Origin: an uncultured Gemmataceae bacterium
Lineage (GTDB): Bacteria; Planctomycetota; Planctomycetia; Gemmatales; Gemmataceae
Length of the DNA: 5,427 nt
Direction of reading: 5' to 3'
NCBI GenBank assembly: GCA_937922175.1
Contig: CAKZUU010000445.1
Span: 1 to 5,427 of the forward strand
The first letter of the stretch is position 1. Every line of letters begins with the position of its first letter. A program made the translations under genes and the position numbers. Positions 1 through 5,427 of the stretch are shown here, piece after piece. The notes under the pieces were generated by a model, which saw nothing but the letters and a program-made list of their open reading frames with translations, had not been told where the DNA came from and searched no databases.

Positions 1-601
1 GGTCGGCCCAACCATAAGTGGAAAACTCGTCGCTCAACCACCGCTGCCAGCGAAGACCGGCATGAGGACCCAGCGCCAACGGCAGGGGAACCAAGCCAAA
101 ACCGATCCCCACGATTCTCAACCCCACTTGCCAGCGGCGATCAATCATCGGATCGTCGTGTCGATCGGTGGAGATCCGGTCGACATCGATGCCGATCGAA
201 CTGACCGGCCGCGGGGGCGACAACCAAAAGCTCTCTCGACCCAGAGGCACCAGTAGAAACGACGTTTGCCATGATACGTCGTTTTCTCGGCGGATGCCGA
301 GCGTCGCCCAAGGTCCGGGGATGGGAGGACGGACCTGGAACCGTTGATCGCTCGGATCGGTAAACTGGAACAGCATGGGCGGGGCGACGAGGATTCCGCC
401 GGCGGCGTAAACCCTCCGTCGATTCCGAGCGGCCAAATTGTCGCGAAACGTCATTGTTTCGTCGGGCGATGTGCTGAGCAGTTGCTCCACGGCGGAAGGC
501 TCACCCGGTTGTGCCGACGAGTCCGACGCCTGCTGACCAAAACTGACCGATGCCCAGATCAACGACCAGCCAAGAACGGCAACCACCATCCGACGGGCCA
601 T
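1..601 (-). CDS. Exported protein of unknown function, N-terminal part (3' end beyond window)
   Basis: I do not recognise this gene. 200 residues are visible and no stop occurs before the left edge. The N-terminus is a typical Sec signal peptide: a basic MARR start, a hydrophobic core over about residues 5-19, and a signal peptidase I-like site after SFG (residue 22), followed by a polar Q/S/P-rich linker to about residue 36. The mature part is rich in Pro, Trp and Arg. It has a short hydrophobic stretch at about 66-78 and a second, Gly/Pro-rich one at about 163-178 that could be membrane-associated or beta structure. No catalytic or metal-binding motif is evident. I chose the ATG at 601-599 because it makes the signal peptide begin normally and has AGGGGA seven bases upstream. 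The frame stays open to an ATG at 697 that overlaps the upstream stop as ATGA; that start would add 32 residues (MNAPPLPPVPGDEARL...). The gene follows the PVC dehydrogenase gene on the same strand, so an operon is likely. The reading frame is secure; start and function are not. Confidence 0.75.
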   Translation of the reverse strand, partial: MARRMVVAVLGWSLIWASVSFGQQASDSSAQPGEPSAVEQLLSTSPDETMTFRDNLAARNRRRVYAAGGILVAPPMLFQFTDPSDQRFQVRPPIPGPWATLGIRRENDVSWQTSFLLVPLGRESFWLSPPRPVSSIGIDVDRISTDRHDDPMIDRRWQVGLRIVGIGFGLVPLPLALGPHAGLRWQRWLSDEFSTYGWAD

Positions 602-608
602 ATCTCGT

Positions 609-614
609 TCCCCT
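609..614 (-). promoter_or_regulatory. Probable ribosome binding site (AGGGGA) for the exported-protein gene
   Basis: Read on the minus strand, AGGGGA lies seven bases before the ATG at 601-599, which is good Shine-Dalgarno spacing. It is the main sequence reason, with the signal peptide, for preferring this start over the overlapping ATG at 697. The ATG at 697 has only a G-run (GGGGGAG) directly abutting it, which is too close for normal use. Confidence 0.45.
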
Positions 615-693
615 GGGCGGGCGGCATAGCGACGGCAAAAAAATGCGTCAAGTCGGGCTTCATCGCCGGGGACGGGGGGCAGCGGTGGTGCGT

Positions 694-3678
694 TCATCTC
701 CCCCGCAGGGCTTGCAAATAAGCCATCAAATGACGGAAATCGCTTGGGGCGATGAGGTCGGCCCAATTGGCCGGCATCGGCGAGAGAGGCGAGACGCTTC
801 GCTCTTCAATCAACACCTTCTCCAATCGGATTTCTTGGCCCTTCTGATCGGCCAACACAAGGATTTCGCCTTCGTCGCGGAGCACGAGTCCCTGAAACTC
901 ACGGCCGTCGCTCAACGAGATGCGGCTTTGACGAAAGGCGGGGTCCACATTACGGTTGGGGTCGAGAACATCCTCCAAGAGCCGTTCAAGACTTCTGGCT
1001 CCGATCCCATCGAGCTGAGGACCGATCTTCGCACCCTGCCCGCCCACTTGATGGCAGGCGGCACAATGCTGTTTGAAGACCACCGCGCCTAGGGCTGGAT
1101 CGCCCGGATTCTTGCGCACATCCTCCGAACGTTCGCGCAAGCGCGCCAACATGGCTTCATCGGCGGGGGGCAAGCCCGCTGTTAATTGTTGCAGCTGTTC
1201 GTCCAAGCGGGGGAGGCGATGCTGCCGCAGCGAGGTAATGATCGCCGGCTCGAGCAGGAGTCGGGCCGATGCTTTGCCCGACTCGATCGAAGCCAGGAAC
1301 TCCTCGGCACCATTCCGCGTCGCGGTCAATCCCAAAGCGATTTGCGTCGCCAATGCGGCGGGGACCAGAGCGAACGATTGGATGAGCTCATGCCGAGCCT
1401 GCGGTCGATTCAAGGTGCCCAGCACTCGGGCCAGCCGGTCGCGGAGTTCAGCCGGCGCGGCCTGATCACGGATCAAGGAACCGAGCAAAGCAAGGTGCTC
1501 GTCAGCATCCAGCGTCACCAACGCGGAACAGGCGGCAGACCGTGCTCCTACCGGTTTCGAGGAATCCTGAGCGATTCGTTTCAGCGGCGGCTCGAAAGAG
1601 CGGTCCTTGATTGCGGCCACGATCTCGGCGGCGGCCTCGAGCCAAACGGGTTCGCTAGATGCCAACGCGGTCGCGGCGAGTTCTCGGCTCCAGTCGCGGG
1701 CGGCGTCCGTCCAGCCTCGGCCGGCACCTTGCAATCCCCGGCGGAAGGCCCGAAACGCTTCGACTCGCTGCGGCAATTCCGTCTTGGTGGTCCGCAAACG
1801 CTCGATCAAATCGTTCAGGGTCGAATGATCCCCGTAGCGGGAGATCAGCTCGATCTCGTGAGGCAGAGGCTGATCGCGTCGAATATCCAGTAGAAAGCGT
1901 GCCCCGCGACCATCCGGAGCTCCGGGGATCACCTCGGTCAAGGTTTCCGCATGCTCGAGTTGGACCTGCCACACCACCCCGGCCCGAACATGGTCGCGCA
2001 ACGCCATCTTGAGGGTATGTCGCAGGTGTGTGTCCTTTGGATCGGTAGCGCGATAGCGTCGGATGAGGGGATTGACCTGATCGGGATGCGGATGTCGCCC
2101 CAACGCGTCGGTGGCGGCCCGTCGGACGAGAGGAGCTTCGGCCTCCAAGCAGGACACCAACCAGCGCCGCTGGGCATCCTCGAGGATGGGGCGCTCCGCG
2201 AGGAGTCGGGCCAGGTGAACATGCAACTCCGGCTGCGGATGGGTCAAACAGAATTGCCAGTCGTCGGCGTCGAGAGCGCTCAACCGTTCCAGAACCCACA
2301 AGGCATGACTGCGGGCTCGCCAGGAGCCCGACCGATGCAAGATGGTGCGGGCCAAGGGAATCGCTTCGGCACCGCGTTCGACCAATTCTTGCATGGTTTG
2401 CATGCGGACGGTCAAATTGCCATGCGATAGAAGGTCCCCGAGCCGTTCCAAAGTCTCCCGACGGAGATCGTCATAGGGACGCGCGGGGGGGCCAACCTTG
2501 CCATCCATCCCACGCCAGACGATCCGCCAAAGTCGACCGCTGGTGCGATCTCGTTTCGGATGATCGAGGGGAACTTCGTAATGGCCGATGATGGCATTGT
2601 AAAAGTCGGCGACGTAAATCGCGCCATCCGGCCCCAGACGTAAGTCGACCGGCCGGAACCACGGATCATCGCTGACGAGAAACGGATGGAAGACGGCCCG
2701 GGGCGAGGAACCGGTGTGTTCGATCGTGTAACTGTTGATGCGTGTGAGCACCACATCGCCCAGGAACAGCCGCTCGCGGTACTCCGGCGGAAAATGATCG
2801 GCCGAGTAGTAGACCAATCCGCACAGCCCGGTCGAATGTTCTTGCCCGAAGTCGTTCATGTGCGGCCCGAATCCGAGGCCGTCGTGAGGCTTGGAGAAAC
2901 TTTCGTAGACCGCGCCTCGAAGCAACTGGGTCAGGGGTCGGGAATGGCAGCAGGCCGAGTATAGATTCCCCCAATCGTCCCAACTCATGCCGAAGGGATT
3001 GACCTGACCGCGCGTGAAGATTTCAATTCGGGAGCCGTCGGGCCGAAAGCGGAAGATGTTCCCGCTATTCAGGTGGACCTCGTGACCATCGGTGCCTCGG
3101 ACCCGTGAGTCATTGCGGAAGCCGTGGCAGGCGTAGAGCCAACCATCGTAACCGAATGTGAAACTGTTGACGTTGCCGTGAGTATCAACATAGTCGAACG
3201 GTCCGAAAAGGGCTTTCTTCTCATCCGCTTTGCCGTCGCCGTCGGTATCGCGCAGGAACCAGATGTTGGGGATACTCCAGGCGATGCAGCCGTCGCGAAA
3301 GGGGATGAGTCCAATGGGAATATTCAGACCCTCGGCAAAGACGGAGACGCGACGGGCTTTGCCATCAGACCCGAAGTCATCCAGAATGACGATGCGGTCG
3401 CGGCCCTTCCCCGGTTCGGCCGGAAACGGATACTCCACGGTGTCTGTCAGCCAAATCCGACCGCGATGGTCAAAGCAAAAATTCATGGGTTTGCGAATAT
3501 CTGGGTCGGAGGCGACGAGTTGCACCTCGAACCCCGGGGGTAGCCGAAATTTAGCTCGCTCCTCAGCGGGAGAGAGTTTGGGAGTGGGCGCGACGCCTCC
3601 GGGGGGCTGTTGACTCCCGACTTCCCAAGGAGCCAGACCGAGAAACAGAATCAAGATTCCAGGTCCAGAGATCCGCAT
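694..3678 (-). CDS. PVC-type membrane-bound dehydrogenase / HEAT-repeat / cytochrome c protein
   Basis: This is an exported 994-residue protein, probably a periplasmic redox protein with a covalently bound haem; the substrate is unknown. Residues 1 to about 22 form a signal peptide (hydrophobic GILILFLGLA core). Residues 46-388 match the PVC-type dehydrogenase domain (TIGR02604-like, a beta-propeller related to sugar dehydrogenases). Family landmarks are LPPGFEV (46-52), the acidic loop DTDGDGKADE (144-153), KPHDGLGFGP, VSDDPWFRPVDLRLGPDGA and a closing LWRIVW. Residues from about 400 to 850 are helical pairs of HEAT/ARM type. The C-terminus is a TIGR02603-like haem domain: CAACH at 872-876 (haem attachment and proximal His), GPQLDGIGAR, DPNRNVDP, and SPMP with Met968 as the likely distal ligand. 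I chose the ATG at 3678 because it begins the signal peptide. The frame is open back to 3990, but that extension would overlap the divergent gene. No Shine-Dalgarno is visible; a pyrimidine tract precedes the start. The gene appears intact. Family assignment is strong; reaction and partners are unknown. Confidence 0.93.
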   Translation of the reverse strand: MRISGPGILILFLGLAPWEVGSQQPPGGVAPTPKLSPAEERAKFRLPPGFEVQLVASDPDIRKPMNFCFDHRGRIWLTDTVEYPFPAEPGKGRDRIVILDDFGSDGKARRVSVFAEGLNIPIGLIPFRDGCIAWSIPNIWFLRDTDGDGKADEKKALFGPFDYVDTHGNVNSFTFGYDGWLYACHGFRNDSRVRGTDGHEVHLNSGNIFRFRPDGSRIEIFTRGQVNPFGMSWDDWGNLYSACCHSRPLTQLLRGAVYESFSKPHDGLGFGPHMNDFGQEHSTGLCGLVYYSADHFPPEYRERLFLGDVVLTRINSYTIEHTGSSPRAVFHPFLVSDDPWFRPVDLRLGPDGAIYVADFYNAIIGHYEVPLDHPKRDRTSGRLWRIVWRGMDGKVGPPARPYDDLRRETLERLGDLLSHGNLTVRMQTMQELVERGAEAIPLARTILHRSGSWRARSHALWVLERLSALDADDWQFCLTHPQPELHVHLARLLAERPILEDAQRRWLVSCLEAEAPLVRRAATDALGRHPHPDQVNPLIRRYRATDPKDTHLRHTLKMALRDHVRAGVVWQVQLEHAETLTEVIPGAPDGRGARFLLDIRRDQPLPHEIELISRYGDHSTLNDLIERLRTTKTELPQRVEAFRAFRRGLQGAGRGWTDAARDWSRELAATALASSEPVWLEAAAEIVAAIKDRSFEPPLKRIAQDSSKPVGARSAACSALVTLDADEHLALLGSLIRDQAAPAELRDRLARVLGTLNRPQARHELIQSFALVPAALATQIALGLTATRNGAEEFLASIESGKASARLLLEPAIITSLRQHRLPRLDEQLQQLTAGLPPADEAMLARLRERSEDVRKNPGDPALGAVVFKQHCAACHQVGGQGAKIGPQLDGIGARSLERLLEDVLDPNRNVDPAFRQSRISLSDGREFQGLVLRDEGEILVLADQKGQEIRLEKVLIEERSVSPLSPMPANWADLIAPSDFRHLMAYLQALRGR

Positions 3679-3687
3679 CGAGGCACC

Positions 3688-3704
3688 GAAAAGAAGAGAA
3701 AAAA
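3688..3704 (-). promoter_or_regulatory. Pyrimidine tract in the leader of the PVC dehydrogenase gene
   Basis: In mRNA sense these 17 bases are all C or U (TTTTTTCTCTTCTTTTC). They lie 10-26 bases before the start codon, with no Shine-Dalgarno in between. Pyrimidine- or U-rich leaders are known to help SD-less mRNAs bind the ribosome through protein S1, so this may be the ribosome-recruiting element. The tract is seen directly; the role is inference. It could also be a chance low-complexity run. Confidence 0.25.
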
Positions 3705-3794
3705 TGAGCGACGATTCGATCCCAAGGAAGGTCTCTGGCAGTTTAGAACGACAGCCGTCGATGGCTAGTCGCGACGCGGAGCCGAATAAATCGT

Positions 3795-3823
3795 TTGCCT
3801 GAGACGCGGGAGTAAGCCAGAAT
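3795..3823 (+). promoter_or_regulatory. Weak candidate sigma-70 promoter for the FHA regulator gene
   Basis: TTGCCT and CAGAAT are separated by 17 bases. Each matches four of six positions of the -35 (TTGACA) and -10 (TATAAT) consensus. Transcription would start about 55 bases before the ATG at 3887 and would place the inverted repeat at 3857-3879 inside the leader RNA. Matches this weak arise by chance and planctomycete promoters are poorly defined, so this is only a candidate. Confidence 0.15.
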
Positions 3824-3856
3824 GGAGTGCGCCCAGACGGACCCCTCCGGGAGGAC

Positions 3857-3879
3857 GGGCCGACCATTGGAATCGGCCC
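3857..3879 (+). repeat. Inverted repeat / hairpin just upstream of the FHA regulator start
   Basis: GGGCCGA (3857-3863) and TCGGCCC (3873-3879) are perfect 7-bp complements around a nine-base loop. The right arm ends seven bases before the start codon, where a Shine-Dalgarno would normally sit; none is present. An overlapping alternative pairing is possible between ATTGG (3866-3870) and CCAAT (3878-3882), and AATCGG is directly repeated at 3871 and 3880. It could be a repressor or autoregulator operator in DNA, or an RNA hairpin that controls access to the start. The structure is seen directly; the role is inferred. Confidence 0.4.
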
Positions 3880-3886
3880 AATCGGT

Positions 3887-5427
3887 ATGAAAGCCCGACT
3901 AGCTCTCGAATTCGGGGACGCCCGACCCGAGACCCTCGAACTTGACCCAACGCATGCGGTGTCGCTGGGCCGCAGCCGCGACAATACCATCGTTTTGCGG
4001 AGTGAGCATGCGTCACGTCTTCACGCCAAACTGGTTTTTGAAGAGGGTCGTTGGCATGTCCAAGATTTCAGCTTGAATGGAACATTCGTTGACGGGGAAC
4101 GTGTTCATCAACGTATCGAATTGGAACACGGACAAGAGATTCGCGTCGGCGATATCCGCTTTCGTTTCCTGCAAACGGAATTGATTCCCCCGAGTCAAGC
4201 GATTCGGTTGAGCGGCGTCGAGCGGAAAGATTGGTCCGCGAGCTCGACCAGCACCAAAAAACTCAACCTGAACGAACTCTCGATGCTCTGCGCGTTCATG
4301 GCATCGCAGTCGGGTGGTTCGGATGCACGGACGTTGATTCGCGACACACTGGCACTGCTGCTCGCTCATAGTGGGGCCCACGCGACGGGATACCTGACCC
4401 CAGATCCGGCCGATCCTCTTCCCAAAGTGGTGCAGCCCGAAGGGGCGGGTTTCGACCACCTGTTCAGCCGACATGTGACGCGAAAAGTACAGCGTGACGG
4501 CAAGACAGTTTGGCTGGCCACGGAAATCACCGACAGTCGGCCGACTGATAGCTTGAAGGAAATCACCGACGCGATCTGCTCCCCTGTTCGAGTCAACGGA
4601 GTGGCGATCGGCATGATTCACGCCGTTCGCAAAGACGGCTATTTTCGGGAAAATGATGTGCGCTTCGCCGAAGCGCTGGCCGACTTTCTCGCCGGTTGTT
4701 TACGCAATTTGCAAGAGTGCCACCGCCTCAAAGTCGAAGTGGATCACCTGCGATCGCATCCTCCTCTCATTGACGAGATCGTTGGCGATAGTTTTGCGAT
4801 GATCCAGTTACGTCAACAGATCAGCGATTTGGGGCCGCGTCCGTGGCCCGTCTTGCTCCGCGGTGAAATCGGGGTCAGTCTGGATTTGATCGCTCAATCG
4901 TTGCACCGAGAAAGTGCCCGAGTGAATGGACCATTCGTGGTCGTGCCGTGCTCGGCCATTGCCCCCGCTCTCTTGGAAAGCGAACTGTTCCACGGGCGAA
5001 CGGTCGGTTCGCTGTCGCAACCACAAGCGGCCTACTGCTGTCAGGCCGATGAGGGCACGCTGTTTCTCGATGAAGTGGCTGCCTTGTCTCCCGAGGCTCA
5101 GCTGCGCTTGTTACGCCTGATCGATGAGAAGTGTTTACGGCAGAATGGTTCGGCGAGCGAAATTCGCGTGGATGTCCGCGTCATTGCGGCGACTCAAACC
5201 GACCTGGAGACGCTCGCCACCACGGGGCGGTTTCGTCGTCCCTTGCTCGAGAGGCTGAACCAGGCGGTGATCGATGTTCCACCCCTACGAGCGCACCTCG
5301 ACGACATCCCTTATCTGGTGCAATATCTTTTGGACAAAATCGCCTTTGAATGTCATCGCCAGGTGCGAGTCACCGACGCGGCGATGGCCAAGTTGCAAGC
5401 CTATGTTTGGCCGGGAAATCACCGCCA
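3887..5427 (+). CDS. FHA-GAF-AAA+ regulator resembling a sigma-54 activator with degenerate AAA+ domain (C-terminus beyond window)
   Basis: 513 residues are visible and the gene is cut by the right edge. Residues about 4-95 are an FHA (phosphothreonine-binding) domain with its conserved elements GRS (28-30), SRLH (43-46) and LNGTFVDG (63-70). Residues about 130-275 look like a GAF sensory domain (CSPVRVNGVAIG, then YFRENDVRFAEALADFL). From about 297 there is an AAA+ domain of the NtrC type: IVGDSFAM opening, GPFVVV, LLESELF, an intact Walker B GTLFLDE (390-396), arginine-finger region FRRPLLERLN (449-458), and WPGN (508-511). Key catalytic elements are altered. Walker A reads GEIGVSLD (326-333) where GExGxGKE is expected, GAFTGA is replaced by GSLSQP (about 374-379), and the sensor I Asn is Gln437. 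Any DNA-binding HTH would lie beyond the window. I chose the ATG at 3887 because it starts directly on the first FHA strand and no upstream in-frame ATG exists. A cytoplasmic, phosphorylation-responsive scaffold or regulator is likely; ordinary sigma-54 activation is doubtful. Confidence 0.9.
   Translation, partial: MKARLALEFGDARPETLELDPTHAVSLGRSRDNTIVLRSEHASRLHAKLVFEEGRWHVQDFSLNGTFVDGERVHQRIELEHGQEIRVGDIRFRFLQTELIPPSQAIRLSGVERKDWSASSTSTKKLNLNELSMLCAFMASQSGGSDARTLIRDTLALLLAHSGAHATGYLTPDPADPLPKVVQPEGAGFDHLFSRHVTRKVQRDGKTVWLATEITDSRPTDSLKEITDAICSPVRVNGVAIGMIHAVRKDGYFRENDVRFAEALADFLAGCLRNLQECHRLKVEVDHLRSHPPLIDEIVGDSFAMIQLRQQISDLGPRPWPVLLRGEIGVSLDLIAQSLHRESARVNGPFVVVPCSAIAPALLESELFHGRTVGSLSQPQAAYCCQADEGTLFLDEVAALSPEAQLRLLRLIDEKCLRQNGSASEIRVDVRVIAATQTDLETLATTGRFRRPLLERLNQAVIDVPPLRAHLDDIPYLVQYLLDKIAFECHRQVRVTDAAMAKLQAYVWPGNHR

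Larger units (their letters stand above)
3679..3886. promoter_or_regulatory. Divergent intergenic region (208 bp), presumed to carry both promoters
   Basis: The genes on either side point away from each other, so promoters for both should lie here or within the neighbouring 5' ends. I see no convincing sigma-70 promoter for the minus-strand gene and no sigma-54 type -24/-12 (GG-N10-GC) element that I would defend. Structures that stand out are the inverted repeat at 3857-3879, a near-palindrome CCTCCGGGAGG at 3844-3854, and a purine run on the plus strand at 3688-3704. The regulatory role is inferred from gene orientation. Confidence 0.5.

Noticed and set aside
344..1092. Plus-strand open frames across the left end, over the exported-protein gene and the 3' end of the dehydrogenase gene
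   Set aside because: Both overlap better-supported minus-strand genes (signal peptide, haem domain) and encode low-complexity basic sequence without motifs.
1186..1893. Long plus-strand open frame (235 codons) opposite the dehydrogenase gene
   Set aside because: It lies wholly inside the well-supported minus-strand gene, its translation is Arg/Gln/Gly-rich with no recognisable domain, and it is best explained as an antisense shadow in GC-rich DNA.
2944..2952. Second haem site suggested by the CCH cluster (residues 243-245) in SACCHS of the dehydrogenase domain
   Set aside because: A haem c site needs two residues between the cysteines (CxxCH). Here the cysteines are adjacent, and the segment aligns with the family's usual SADCHS stretch, so Cys243 is just a substitution.
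3844..3854. CCTCCGGGAGG as a terminator hairpin
   Set aside because: It has almost no loop, no following T-run on either strand, and lies between two divergent gene starts where a terminator is not expected.
3827..3886. Upstream GTG start (3827) for the FHA regulator
   Set aside because: It is in frame with no stop, but would add a Gly/Pro-rich segment with no well-spaced ribosome binding site, and the FHA fold begins naturally at Met 3887.
3679..3990. N-terminal extension of the dehydrogenase reading frame back to an ATG at 3990
   Set aside because: It would overlap the FHA gene's first 104 bases in antisense and cover the whole intergenic region. The extra residues show no family similarity, and the ATG at 3678 starts a proper signal peptide.
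4013..4621. Minus-strand open frame (202 codons) opposite the FHA/GAF coding region
   Set aside because: The plus strand here encodes clear FHA and GAF motifs. The antisense product has no recognisable features.

Overview
The window looks like chromosomal DNA from a planctomycete (phylum Planctomycetota; the PVC superphylum more broadly cannot be excluded). The main evidence is the large minus-strand gene. Its exported product combines a PVC-type 'membrane-bound dehydrogenase' beta-propeller-like domain, a HEAT-like helical region and a C-terminal cytochrome c domain. This architecture is expanded in Planctomycetes and Verrucomicrobia. The DNA is moderately GC-rich. Only one of the three genes has a clear Shine-Dalgarno sequence, which also suits planctomycetes. 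Genus cannot be assigned from the sequence alone.

Layout from left to right. (1) Positions 1-601, minus strand: the N-terminal 200 residues of an unrecognised exported protein that runs off the left edge. (2) Positions 694-3678, minus strand: the complete 994-residue PVC-type dehydrogenase/cytochrome c protein. (3) Positions 3679-3886: a 208-base divergent intergenic region. It holds a perfect 7-bp inverted repeat that ends seven bases before the right-hand start codon, and a pyrimidine tract (in mRNA sense) in front of the left-hand start codon. (4) Positions 3887-5427, plus strand: the first 513 residues of an FHA-GAF-AAA+ regulator related to sigma-54 activators, cut by the right edge. All these genes are read in frame without frameshifts. 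No tRNA, rRNA, mobile element or CRISPR was seen.

How the genes may work together. The two minus-strand genes are probably co-transcribed. The second start is either 92 bases after the first stop or, with an alternative start, overlaps it as ATGA. Both products appear to be exported, so they may act in the cell envelope. The divergent FHA protein is cytoplasmic. It may regulate its neighbour, but proximity is the only evidence. The most unusual point in the window is that its AAA+ domain keeps the fold-defining motifs but has lost the Walker A lysine and the GAFTGA loop. It is therefore unlikely to remodel sigma-54 polymerase in the normal way.
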